A stretch of 64,000 bases of DNA, taken from contig CAWBBE010000010.1 in NCBI GenBank assembly GCA_963786975.1, positions 62,001 to 126,000 of the forward strand, in the 5' to 3' direction. This document shows positions 54,454 to 62,372 of the stretch, piece by piece; positions within the stretch are counted from its first letter, which is position 1; every line of letters starts with the position of its first letter. The notes under the pieces are model-generated. The model had not been told where the DNA came from. It saw nothing but the letters and a program-made list of their open reading frames with translations, and ran no database searches. The position numbers and the translations under genes are program-made. The DNA is from Palsa-506 sp963786975 (lineage in GTDB: Bacteria; Actinomycetota; Actinomycetes; Streptosporangiales; Streptosporangiaceae).

Positions 54454-54477
54454 TCGAACTCGTATTTGATAAATACG
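54454..54477 (+). promoter_or_regulatory. Candidate operator of second lexA: degenerate SOS box overlapping a palindrome
   Basis: TCGAACTCGTATTTGA (54454-54469) keeps the left LexA half site exactly and part of the right one (11 of 16). Overlapping it, CGTATTTGATAAATACG (54461-54477) is a perfect 7-bp inverted repeat with a 3-bp centre. A TAGCAT -10-like hexamer follows. The site is about 55 bp upstream of the second lexA start. Confidence 0.5.
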
Positions 54478-54529
54478 GCCAAGCCGCTAGCATGGCGTAA
54501 CGATAGCCGCGGCAGCCGGAGGTCTGATC

Positions 54530-55222
54530 ATGCAACGTGCGGAGCTAGCTGACCTGGCCGGCCGGGACCTGACCCCGCGTCAGCGCCAGGTCATCCAGGT
54601 CATCGAGGACTCCGTGCGGCGCGACGGGTACCCGCCCACCTTGCGGGAGATCGGCGAGGCGGCCGGGCTGGCGAGCACGTCGAGTGTCTCGCACCAGCTG
54701 TCAGTGCTCGCGAAGAAGGGATACCTGAGCCGTGGTACCGGCCGGCCGCGCACGGCGGTCGTGTACCCGGCCGCGGGTTCGGCCACCGGGCAGCAGGCCG
54801 ATGACGCGCACGGTGACATCGGGCGGCAGCGAATCGCCCAGGTGCCACTGGTCGGCCGTATCGCGGCCGGCGGCCCGATCTTCGCCGACGAGCTGGTCGA
54901 GGACATCATCCCGCTGCCCAGGCAACTGGTCGGCGAGGGGGACCTCATCATGCTCAAGGTGGCCGGCGACTCGATGATCAACGCCGCGATCGCCGACGGC
55001 GACTGGGTGGTCGTCCGCCGGGAATCGGACGTCGAGAACGGCGACATCGTGGCCGCCATGATCGAGAGCGACATGTCGGCTGACGGTGAGGCGACTGTCA
55101 AGACGTTCAAGAAAAGTGACGGACATGCCTGGCTGATCCCGCACAATCCCGCCTACGCGCCGATCCTCGGCGACGAGGCCAGGATTATTGGCAAGGTGGT
55201 CGCTGTGCTGCGCCGGGTCTGA
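54530..55222 (+). CDS. LexA-family repressor (second copy)
   Basis: The protein has 230 residues, without the long basic arm of the first copy. The winged helix is RQRQVIQVIEDSVRRDGYPP ... ASTSSVSHQLSVLAKK; the cleavage site is GRIAAGGPI; the catalytic serine is in AGDSMINAAI and the lysine in EATVKTFKK. A short insert (SDMSAD) precedes the lysine strand. The recognition helix is nearly the same as in the first copy, so target sites may overlap. It follows nrdJ by 211 bp. Start supported by GGAGG. Confidence 0.93.
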   Translation: MQRAELADLAGRDLTPRQRQVIQVIEDSVRRDGYPPTLREIGEAAGLASTSSVSHQLSVLAKKGYLSRGTGRPRTAVVYPAAGSATGQQADDAHGDIGRQRIAQVPLVGRIAAGGPIFADELVEDIIPLPRQLVGEGDLIMLKVAGDSMINAAIADGDWVVVRRESDVENGDIVAAMIESDMSADGEATVKTFKKSDGHAWLIPHNPAYAPILGDEARIIGKVVAVLRRV

Positions 55223-55226
55223 CGAC

Positions 55227-55247
55227 CGCGGGCCCGTTAGGCCCGCG
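55227..55247 (+). terminator. Hairpin after second lexA
   Basis: CGCGGGCC and GGCCCGCG pair perfectly around CGTTA, five bases after the stop codon. No T tract follows. Confidence 0.65.
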
Positions 55248-55337
55248 ACGGGTGATGCCACACCGGAGTGCCGTCGCGCGGGCTTGCTGTCTTCCGGGCT
55301 CTCCGTGGTGCTGGCGGCGATGTGTTAACACTGGCTG

Positions 55338-56372
55338 ATGGCGCACGAGCAGGATGGCGAGCAGGCTCCGTCGCCTGCCCAGGCCGAGGGACCGGGCCGC
55401 GGAACGCACGACTTGCTCGCGCAGGTGCCCGGGCCGGGCGATCCCGGCGGGTCCGAGAGCCTGATCACGGTGCTCGTCGCCTTCGCCGCCAACATCCTGG
55501 TGGCGGCGGCGAAGTCGGTCGCTGCCGTGGTGACCGGGTCGGCATCGCTGCTGGCCGAGGCGGCGCATTCCTGGGCGGATGCAGGCAACGAGGTGTTCCT
55601 GCTGATCGCCAGCCGGCGGTCCGGCCGCCCGCCGGACCTCGCGCACCCGTTCGGGCATGGCCGGGAAGCCTACGTCTGGTCGCTATTCGCAGCGCTCGGG
55701 CTGTTCGTGGCCGGCGCCGCGGTGTCGGTGACGCACGGCATCCAGGAACTCATCAGCCCGGAGCCGGCCAGCCACTTCGCCGTCGGGTACATCGTGCTGG
55801 CCGTCTCCTTCGTGCTTGAGGGAATCTCCTTCCTGCAGTCAGCCCGGCAGGCCAGCAGCGAGGCCCAGGCGATGCAGCGGGATCTCATCGAGCACGTCCT
55901 GGCCACCTCGGATCCCACCCTGCGGGCGGTGTTCGCGGAAGACTCCGCCGCGCTGGCCGGCCTGCTTATCGCCGCCGCCGGCCTGGCCGCCCACCAGCTG
56001 ACCGGCTCCCCGGTCCCGGACGCTGCCGGATCGATCCTGGTCGGCGCGCTGCTCGCCGTTGTCGCGATTGTCTTGATCAACCGCAACCGGCGGTTCCTGG
56101 TCGGCGAGGAGGCTGACCCCCGCGTGCGCGCGGCCGCCGTCCAGGCCTTGCTGGACGCACCGGAGGTCGCCCGGGTGACCTACCTGCGGCTGGAGATCGT
56201 CGGGCCGCGGCTGGTCTCGGTGATCGGCGACGTCGATCTCACCGGGGATGACACCGAATCACACCTCGCCGTCCGGCTGCGCGCGCTTGAGGCCAGGATC
56301 AGCGCGTCGCCCGCGGTGGCCGGCGCCGTGCTGAGCCTCTCCGCGCCGGACGAGCCGACGCTTACGGCCTGA
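55338..56372 (+). CDS. Cation diffusion facilitator (CDF) family transporter
   Basis: The protein has 344 residues and about six membrane helices. The metal-site helix pair is AEAAHSWADAGNEVFLL (HxxxD) and FAEDSAALAGLLIAA, with HPFGHGREAYVW between them, as in the ZnT9-like subgroup. The C-terminal cytoplasmic domain begins VGEEADPRVRAAAVQALL. It exports divalent cations such as zinc or manganese; the metal is not certain. A perfect palindrome GTGTTAACAC lies seven bases before the ATG. Confidence 0.88.
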   Translation: MAHEQDGEQAPSPAQAEGPGRGTHDLLAQVPGPGDPGGSESLITVLVAFAANILVAAAKSVAAVVTGSASLLAEAAHSWADAGNEVFLLIASRRSGRPPDLAHPFGHGREAYVWSLFAALGLFVAGAAVSVTHGIQELISPEPASHFAVGYIVLAVSFVLEGISFLQSARQASSEAQAMQRDLIEHVLATSDPTLRAVFAEDSAALAGLLIAAAGLAAHQLTGSPVPDAAGSILVGALLAVVAIVLINRNRRFLVGEEADPRVRAAAVQALLDAPEVARVTYLRLEIVGPRLVSVIGDVDLTGDDTESHLAVRLRALEARISASPAVAGAVLSLSAPDEPTLTA

Positions 56373-56503
56373 ACGCCCCGGCTGCTACCCACCGCGATTT
56401 CACCCCGGCCGGCCAGGCGCGTGCCTTTCCTTTTTACCGCCGCCCGGCGGAGAATACGCATGGGCCGCTCGGCCTGAAGGCCATTCCCTGACCGGAGGTG
56501 CCG

Positions 56504-57781
56504 GTGAGCAACCCCACCCAACCGAGCTCGTCACCTTCCCCGGCCGTGCGCATAGATCCGGAAAGCGAGCGGGGCTATGCCCGAAGCCCGCAGCTTCAGC
56601 AGGAATTCGCGGCGGCAGCTGACCACCTGCGCGAGGCCGACGGCTACGTCGATCCGCAGGATCCTCAGCACCGCAGGCAGCTCCGTGCCGACCTCGCCCT
56701 CGAAGGCGGTGGCGTCAAGGGAATCGGGCTGGCGGGCGCCGTGCTCGTCCTGGACGAGGCCGGATACTCCTTCGCCCGCGTCGCTGGAACCAGCGCGGGC
56801 GCCATTGCCGCCAGCCTGATCGCGGCCATCTCCAAGGCTGGCCAGCCTATGCCGGAGTTGCGCCGCTACCTCAACGAGCTGCATTTCACCGACTTCATGC
56901 CCGAGGGCAAGATCCACCATTTCCTCGACCACCTGGGCGGAGTCGTCCAGAAGGCCGAGACCGCGGCCATCCTCACCCGCCGGATGGGTCTGTATCCGGG
57001 GACCTACCTGGCCCAGTGGCTGCAGCCGATCCTCAGCGGGCTAGGGGTCAAGACGTTCGGCGACCTGCAGATCGATCAATCCGATGATCCCGGCATGAGC
57101 CTGCCGCCGGAACGCCGGTACCGCCTCGTCGTGCATGCCTCGGACATTACCCGCGGGCTGCTGGTACGCCTGCCCTGGAACTACGGCTATTACGGGCTGC
57201 CCCGTGACGATCAGGACGTCGCCGGGGCAGTGCGCGCGTCGATGTCCATCCCGTTCTTCTTCGAGCCGGTCACTGTCCAGGCCGAAGCGGCTGACGCCGA
57301 CGTGCCGATGCCCGACGGCAGCTCGATCCACCAGCACTATGAGGCTGGCACCGTCACCTGGGTCGACGGCGGGATGCTGGCCAACTTCCCGATCGGCGCG
57401 TTCGACCGCGCGGACGGCGGCCCGGCGCGCTGGCCCACCATCGGGATCAAGCTGTCCTCGCTGCAGAAATCGTTCCCGGCCACCGTGGCGTCCGGCACGG
57501 CACTCAGCGTGGCCATCCGGGCCTTGCACACGATGATGAACGAGTGGGACCGGTACGACGTCGACCAGTTCACCGCCGCCCGCACGATCTTCGTGGACAA
57601 GGCAGGGCTGACGGCCACCCAGTTTGACCTCACGCAAGCCCAGCAAGATGAGCTGTTCCTTAACGGCGTCAAGGCCGCGACGCGGTTCATCATCGAGATG
57701 TCCCGGGCCGGTGGCGTGCCGCGCGACGCGGATCAGGCCAAGAAGCTCGTCATGGCCAGGCGCCCGGCCGAGGGCCAGTAG
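56504..57781 (+). CDS. Patatin-like phospholipase
   Basis: The protein has 425 residues from GTG at 56504, chosen for GGAGG five bases upstream. The oxyanion hole is LEGGGVKGIGLAG, the nucleophile serine is in VAGTSAGAIAAS, and the catalytic Asp is in TWVDGGMLANFPIG. This is a complete Ser-Asp dyad acyl hydrolase acting on phospholipids or other lipids. No signal peptide is visible, so it is cytoplasmic or secreted by other routes. The stop codon lies in the first unit of a 20-bp tandem repeat. Confidence 0.9.
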   Translation: MSNPTQPSSSPSPAVRIDPESERGYARSPQLQQEFAAAADHLREADGYVDPQDPQHRRQLRADLALEGGGVKGIGLAGAVLVLDEAGYSFARVAGTSAGAIAASLIAAISKAGQPMPELRRYLNELHFTDFMPEGKIHHFLDHLGGVVQKAETAAILTRRMGLYPGTYLAQWLQPILSGLGVKTFGDLQIDQSDDPGMSLPPERRYRLVVHASDITRGLLVRLPWNYGYYGLPRDDQDVAGAVRASMSIPFFFEPVTVQAEAADADVPMPDGSSIHQHYEAGTVTWVDGGMLANFPIGAFDRADGGPARWPTIGIKLSSLQKSFPATVASGTALSVAIRALHTMMNEWDRYDVDQFTAARTIFVDKAGLTATQFDLTQAQQDELFLNGVKAATRFIIEMSRAGGVPRDADQAKKLVMARRPAEGQ

Positions 57782-57829
57782 GCCCGGCCGCGGGCCAGTA
57801 GGTCCGGCCGCGGGCCAGTAGGTCCGGCC
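57772..57829 (+). repeat. 20-bp tandem repeat (nearly three copies) over the patatin stop codon
   Basis: The unit GGGCCAGTAGGTCCGGCCGC (first copy with C for T) begins in the last codons of the patatin gene; its CAGTAG supplies the stop. The later copies lie downstream of the gene. Confidence 0.88.
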
Positions 57830-57950
57830 GGGTGCCCGGCGAAATGCGAATCCGTCACTCCTGCTCCCGATCAGGGTCTCTCGAAGGATGCTGCGGAGGG
57901 GATAAGGCTGGCGGGCGCCGGACCCGGCGATCAGCGTCAGCTCGCGGTAT

Positions 57951-58018
57951 CCGGCCGGGACCAGCGCCCGGCCGGGACCAGCGCCCGGCCGGCATCAGCG
58001 CCCGGCCGGCATCAGCGC
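57951..58018. repeat. 17-bp tandem repeat, four copies, between patatin and dehydrogenase genes
   Basis: The unit CCGGCCGGGACCAGCGC occurs twice and a two-base variant (CCGGCCGGCATCAGCGC) twice. It lies between convergent genes and codes for nothing recognisable. The rest of 57830-58044 is GC-rich without other features. Confidence 0.88.
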
Positions 58019-58044
58019 CCCGGCTGGGTCGCGGCGGCCCTGGC

Positions 58045-59190
58045 TCAGGCCGCTTCAGCGAGGATTACGTGCAGGTCGTGCTCGGTGAGGACGACGGGGT
58101 TGCCCTGCGTGCTGCTGGCCTTCATCGCGCTGGTTGCGATGCCGGCGTAGTCCTCCGGTCGCAGGCCGAATTCGCCCAGCCCGGGTATCTGCAGCTGGGT
58201 AACTGTCTGGCGGATCCAGCCGATGCCGTCCTCGATGGCGGCGGCCGGGTCGCCGGTGAGCAGCCGGGCGGCTTCGGCATACCGGGCCAGCGCAGGACCG
58301 CCCGGCTGCGCGGACCGCAGCGCGCGGACGTTCGCCTCGGTGACCGGCGCGAGCAGCACGGCGCAGGCGGCGCCGTGCGGCACGCCGGCCGCCCCGCCGA
58401 TCACGCTGGCGAGTCCGTGCACCGCGCCGAGCTTGGCGTTGGCCAGCGCCATCCCGCCGAGCAGGCTGCACAAAGCCATGTCGGCGCGGGCTCCGACGTC
58501 CGTGCCGTCGGCGTAGGCGCTGCGCAGCCCGGCTGCGGCGTGCCGCAGCCCGGCCGCCGCGAGGCAGTCGGTCAGCGGGTTTGCCCGGACCGATACGAAC
58601 GGCTCCAGGCACTGGGTCAGCGCGTCGAGGCCGCTGGCCGCGGTGACCGGCGGCGGGCAGCTGAGGGTGAGCAGCGGGTCGACGATCGCGGCCCGCGGGA
58701 TCATCAGCGGGCTGCGCAGGCTCGCCTTGACCCGGTGGCCGGGCGACGCAAGCACGGCGTTGGCGGTCACCTCCGCGCCCGTGCCGGCCGTGGTGGGAAC
58801 CGCCACCAGCGGGACCGATGGCCTGGTGATTTTCCGGCCGGCGCCGATGACCTCCAGGTAGTCCAGCGGATCGCCGCCGTTGCCGAGCAGCATGGCCACG
58901 GCCTTGGCCAGGTCGATCACGCTGCCGCCGCCGATCGCGGCAACGACGTCGGCACCGTGCTCGCGGGCGGCGGCGGCCGCCGCCTGCGCCGACTCGGTCG
59001 TCGGCTCGGCCGTCACGGTGACGGCCGCGACGGGCAGTCCCAGCTCCGCCAGCAGCCCGGCATGATCGCCCGGGCGCGAGCCGGTAACCACCAGTACCCG
59101 GGTACCGAGGCCGGCCAGCACCGGCGCCAGCTCGGCAGACCGGCCGGGACCCACGATGAGCCGCCCGGCCGTGGCGAACTCGAACGGCAT
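58045..59190 (-). CDS. Iron-type alcohol dehydrogenase family protein, maleylacetate-reductase-like
   Basis: The protein has 381 residues from ATG at 59190. The NAD(P) site is VVAAIGGGSVIDLAKAVAM, followed by PLVAVPTTAGTGAEVT and the metal-site region LGGMALANAKLGAVHGLASVIG with histidines in VHGLAS and VPHGAAC. The short length and FEFATAGRLIVGPG start fit maleylacetate reductases, which reduce maleylacetate to 3-oxoadipate in aromatic catabolism. The ABM-monooxygenase gene just upstream supports this, but no ring-cleavage gene is present. Confidence 0.85.
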   Translation of the reverse strand: MPFEFATAGRLIVGPGRSAELAPVLAGLGTRVLVVTGSRPGDHAGLLAELGLPVAAVTVTAEPTTESAQAAAAAAREHGADVVAAIGGGSVIDLAKAVAMLLGNGGDPLDYLEVIGAGRKITRPSVPLVAVPTTAGTGAEVTANAVLASPGHRVKASLRSPLMIPRAAIVDPLLTLSCPPPVTAASGLDALTQCLEPFVSVRANPLTDCLAAAGLRHAAAGLRSAYADGTDVGARADMALCSLLGGMALANAKLGAVHGLASVIGGAAGVPHGAACAVLLAPVTEANVRALRSAQPGGPALARYAEAARLLTGDPAAAIEDGIGWIRQTVTQLQIPGLGEFGLRPEDYAGIATSAMKASSTQGNPVVLTEHDLHVILAEAA

Positions 59191-59204
59191 CCCGGCCACC
59201 GCGA

Positions 59205-59519
59205 TCAGCAAGTCCAGCCGCCGGCCTCTGGCGGGAAGACGGCGGAGAATTTCGCCGACGCCCGCGGCTGTGCCATCATCTCCGCGACCGCATCCCGCCA
59301 GGTCGCATAGTGCGCGGTCGCCTTGTGCGCCGCCGCAGCGTCCGCGTCACGGTATACCTCGACCAGGACCGCGTGCGCCGGATCGGCATCGTCCTGCAGG
59401 ACATCGAAACGCAGCACGCCGGGCTCGGCTAGCGACGCCCGCGCGTTGATCACCGTCGCGGCCAGGAAGTCCGCCACCTGCTCCGGCCGGACCCGGACAT
59501 GAACGTGTACGACAAGCAT
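59205..59519 (-). CDS. Antibiotic biosynthesis monooxygenase (ABM) domain protein
   Basis: The protein has 104 residues from ATG at 59519. LVVHVHVRVRPEQVADFLAAT, EPGVLRFDVLQDD and the end HYATWRDAVAEMMAQPRAS are typical of the dimeric ferredoxin-like ABM/YgiN fold. Members are cofactor-free quinol monooxygenases or heme oxygenases. The stop is 15 bp before the ATG of the dehydrogenase, so the two are co-transcribed. Confidence 0.88.
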   Translation of the reverse strand: MLVVHVHVRVRPEQVADFLAATVINARASLAEPGVLRFDVLQDDADPAHAVLVEVYRDADAAAAHKATAHYATWRDAVAEMMAQPRASAKFSAVFPPEAGGWTC

Positions 59520-59559
59520 GCGCCCATCTTGCCGCACCGCGCCGGGCGGGAGATGACCG

Positions 59560-60012
59560 TCATCCGGCGATTTCGGCCGCGAGCAGCGCGCCAAGCTCCC
59601 AGCAGGCTTCGAGGTCCTGCTTGCCGGGCGGACCGGTGACGCAGGCCGGCGGCCGGACCGCGCGCCACTGCAGCCCGGTGGCGATCGATTCCACCGCCCG
59701 TACCGCTCCGTCGGTGCCGGTGTTGCCGTGCACGTACAGACCGTAGGGCCGCCGCCGGGTGGCTTCCAGGCATGGGTAGTAGATCTGGTCGAAGAAGTGC
59801 TTGAGCGCGCCGGACATGTAACCGATGTTGGCCGGGGTGCCCAGCAGGTAGCCGTCAGCCGCGAGGACGTCGGCCGCCGCCGCCGTCAGGGCTGGCCTGA
59901 CGGCGACCTGCACGCCCTCGATCTCATCGGTCCGCGCCCCGCTGGCCGCTGCCTCGAACATGGCCTGCAAGGCGGGCGAGGTGGTGTGATGAACAATGAG
60001 TAGCGTCGGCAC
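59560..60012 (-). CDS. Flavodoxin/NADPH-dependent FMN reductase family protein
   Basis: The protein has 150 residues from GTG at 60012. The FMN-binding pattern is LIVHHTTSPALQAMF at the N-terminus, then LLGTPANIGYMSGALKHFFD and PYGLYVHGNTGTDGAVRAVE. It probably reduces FMN or a quinone. It lies 40 bp ahead of the ABM gene in the same direction and may supply reduced flavin or quinol. Confidence 0.85.
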   Translation of the reverse strand: MPTLLIVHHTTSPALQAMFEAAASGARTDEIEGVQVAVRPALTAAAADVLAADGYLLGTPANIGYMSGALKHFFDQIYYPCLEATRRRPYGLYVHGNTGTDGAVRAVESIATGLQWRAVRPPACVTGPPGKQDLEACWELGALLAAEIAG

Positions 60013-60037
60013 CGCGCCGAGCCTAGACGATGCCCGG

Positions 60038-60622
60038 TCAGGCCTGCCGCTGGGATGCCGGGGACCAGCTCTCATCGCGGGCTGGCGAATCGATGGCCGG
60101 GCTCACGGCGTAGACGATCTCCACCGAGCCGCCCGGCAGGGCGCGCTGCCGCTGGAACGTCAGTCCGGTGCCGGGGCCGAGCGGCGGCGCCAGCCGCATC
60201 CCGGCGCCGAACAGCATCGGCAGCACCACCAGCTCGAGCCGGTCGAGCGCTCCGAGGGCGCGGAAGGCCTCGATCGTGCGGGGACCGCCGACGAGGTGGA
60301 CGTCGCCGCCCCGGTTGGCCGCCCGGAGCTTGTCCAGCAGCCGCGCCGGGTCGCCGTCGATGGTCACGTGATCGGGGGTGCCGGACGGGCGCCGCGAGCC
60401 GAGCACGAACACATCCAGCGCCGGCCACGGCCACCGGTCGTTGGTGAGGGCGGGCACGAACGTCGTCCGGCCCATCAGCGCTGCCTCGCAGCCTTCGAGG
60501 AACTCGCGCATGCCATGGCTCTGGCCGGAGACGAAGGACGGGTCGGCGGTCAGCGCCGGCCACCCGCCCGGGGTGGTCACGTGGCCGTCGGCGCTCATGC
60601 TCATGCGGGCACGGATCTGCAT
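60038..60622 (-). CDS. Dihydrofolate-reductase-like (RibD C-terminal) protein
   Basis: The protein has 194 residues. MSMSADGHVTTPGGWPALT, ALMGRTTFVPAL, and VHLVGGPRTIEAFRALGALD, then LVVLPMLFGAG, match the DHFR/RibD-C superfamily of NADPH reductases. This small stand-alone form is common in actinobacteria with unknown substrate. It ends 25 bp before the FMN-reductase start and is likely the first gene of a four-gene unit. Confidence 0.88.
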   Translation of the reverse strand: MQIRARMSMSADGHVTTPGGWPALTADPSFVSGQSHGMREFLEGCEAALMGRTTFVPALTNDRWPWPALDVFVLGSRRPSGTPDHVTIDGDPARLLDKLRAANRGGDVHLVGGPRTIEAFRALGALDRLELVVLPMLFGAGMRLAPPLGPGTGLTFQRQRALPGGSVEIVYAVSPAIDSPARDESWSPASQRQA

Positions 60623-60894
60623 CTGCTGGCTCCCTTGCCGGAGTCGGTCATGTTGCCTTACTGCCCTGAGGTCGGAGCCGGCCGCCCCGGCTCGACATCA
60701 CCCGAGCATCCGGCCGGAGATCGCGGCGCATGCCAATGCTGCTCCGGCTGGTCGAGCTTGCGGGCGAGGTGCTGCCGCCCGGCGTGCTCGACGCGCTGCC
60801 CGGCATCGGGGCAGGCCCGGCCCGCCGCGGGAAGATCATCCAAATGGGCATACTGGCCGGCCCGGGCGCCTCCGCCAGGTTGACCTGGCTTTCC

Positions 60895-61464
60895 TCAATG
60901 ACTGACGAGACTTCGGCCGGCCCAGTCCTCGACGGTCAGCGCGAACCGCTCATGATCCCGCCAGGCCCCGGCCACCTGCAGGTAGCGCGGCGAGAATCCC
61001 TCATGCCGGAAGCCGAGATGGGTGACCAGCGAGATGGATGGCTGGTTGGACGGCTGGATGTTGGCCTCCAGCCGGTGCAGGCCCATCACGTCGAACGCGA
61101 TGCCGACCACCTGCGTGAGCCCGTCCCTCATCAGGCCGCGGCCGGTCCTCCCGGCGAACGCGGCGTAGCCCAGGTAGGCCGAGGCGAACGCCCCGAGCAC
61201 GATCTCGTTGATGTTGATGAAGCCGGCCAGCCCGCCGTCGGCCAGGTCGATGACGAGGAATCCGGCGTGCTCCGGCTTGCTGATCCGGTCCAGGTACTGG
61301 GCGAAGCGGGCATGCGAGTCCGGCGGCTCTATAAACGGCGCGTGCAGGTCCCTGCTTGCGCGCACCGCGGTCACGAACGCCTGCTCGTCGGAGGGCGCCG
61401 GGCGGCGGACGCGGGTCGCGGCGGGCACGACGTCCACGATGTCCGACGCACCCACGACAGTCAA
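60895..61464 (-). CDS. RimJ/RimL-type GNAT N-acetyltransferase
   Basis: The protein has 189 residues if started at TTG 61464; a GTG at 61455 is an alternative. VRRPAPSDEQAFVTAVRASR, the acetyl-CoA loop segment GYAAFAGRTGRGLMRDGL and VMGLHRLEANIQPSNQPSI, then HLGFRHEGFSPRYL, identify the family that acetylates ribosomal-protein N-termini or small amines. Substrate unknown. The 272 bp between this gene and the DHFR-like gene hold no supported gene. Confidence 0.88.
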   Translation of the reverse strand: MTVVGASDIVDVVPAATRVRRPAPSDEQAFVTAVRASRDLHAPFIEPPDSHARFAQYLDRISKPEHAGFLVIDLADGGLAGFININEIVLGAFASAYLGYAAFAGRTGRGLMRDGLTQVVGIAFDVMGLHRLEANIQPSNQPSISLVTHLGFRHEGFSPRYLQVAGAWRDHERFALTVEDWAGRSLVSH

Positions 61465-61525
61465 TCCGGATTCCGGACCGTCCTGACCGCCCCGGCCGGC
61501 CGGTCCGGAACGCCGGCCCGGCAGC

Positions 61526-61565
61526 GGTTAAGAAATGTCCGCCTCTAGCCGGACGGATCTTAACC
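61526..61565. repeat. Imperfect inverted repeat upstream of the GNAT gene
   Basis: GGTTAAGAAATGTCCG and CGGACGGATCTTAACC pair at 13 of 16 positions around a short centre. The outer sequence AGCGGTTAAGA resembles the arm of the 30045-30092 palindrome (AGCGGTTCAGA). Confidence 0.6.
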
Positions 61566-62047
61566 ACCAAGTTGATCTTGGGGTGGGTGGGAGTGGTGTG
61601 ACGAATGGTGCTGGTCAGTCGCGCAGGCACCGGGTAGCGCGTGCACGGCTAGGCCGGCAGATTGCTGGCCGGCATCACCCGCCACCACACCGCCGCCGGC
61701 CCCCGGCGGATCACGGCCGGCACCGACGGCGCGAACCGGCTGACGGCGGCGGCTCCGACCGGGCCGGGTACCTGAATTATGGCTTCGGCTGGTTCTTTCG
61801 GCGGCCGTATAGCCGGATCAGGCCGGAACGGCGCGAATCAGCCGAATCGGCCAGATGGATCTGACGGAAGGACCCGCCAGGCGGCCGCGGAAATAGCCGC
61901 TTATGAACGAAATTCGCGCGATTTCATATCGCAACCGGATCGCCCGGAGGGCATCAGATGGCAGGCATGATGGCCGGGACCGGAGACCGCCGGAGCTTCA
62001 GATCGGGATTGCCGCCCTCGGTGCTAGATGTCCCGGGCCGGCACCGG

Positions 62048-62117
62048 CTGGCCGGCACGGGCTGGCCGGCACGGGCTGGCCGGCACGGGCTGGCCGGCAC
62101 GGGCTGGCCGGCACCGG
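62048..62117. repeat. 14-bp tandem repeat, five copies
   Basis: The unit CTGGCCGGCACGGG repeats four times exactly, with a fifth copy differing by one base (CTGGCCGGCACCGG). It lies in a non-coding stretch. Confidence 0.88.
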
Positions 62118-62372
62118 CTCGGCACTGGGGCGGGCACCGTGGCGGCCCGCTGGCCCGGACCGGCCGGGGCTCCGGGTCAAGATGCCCGGGCCGCGTTTAT
62201 CACCGGAACAAGACAGCCGGCCGGGAAGACTGGCCGCGGTATTCTCCGGCAAATGCGCACCGCAGCGCAATCGTAGACGGCGTAATACATTGCTATCTTT
62301 GATTGTCAGCGTAACCCTGGCTTAAATGCGACCGGGCGAACCGGAATGATGACTGAATGATCGTGGTCCGGC

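Larger units (their letters stand above)
61465..62372. other. Gene-poor region with inverted and tandem repeats
   Basis: About 900 bp with no convincing coding sequence between the GNAT gene (its upstream side) and the 3' end of the amidohydrolase gene. It holds the imperfect inverted repeat at 61526-61565, a 14-bp tandem array at 62048-62117, and a relatively AT-rich patch around 62270-62330. It may contain remains of lost genes, but none was recognised. Confidence 0.55.

Noticed and set aside
60730..60894. Short plus-strand frame starting MPMLLRLVELAGEV
   Set aside because: It looks hydrophobic and gene-like for 20-30 codons but then runs antisense into the GNAT gene; no ribosome site was found.
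61958..62302. Plus-strand frame through the 14-bp tandem array
   Set aside because: The product is mostly repeat-derived Gly/Trp/Pro/Arg and has no similarity; open only because the repeat lacks stops.
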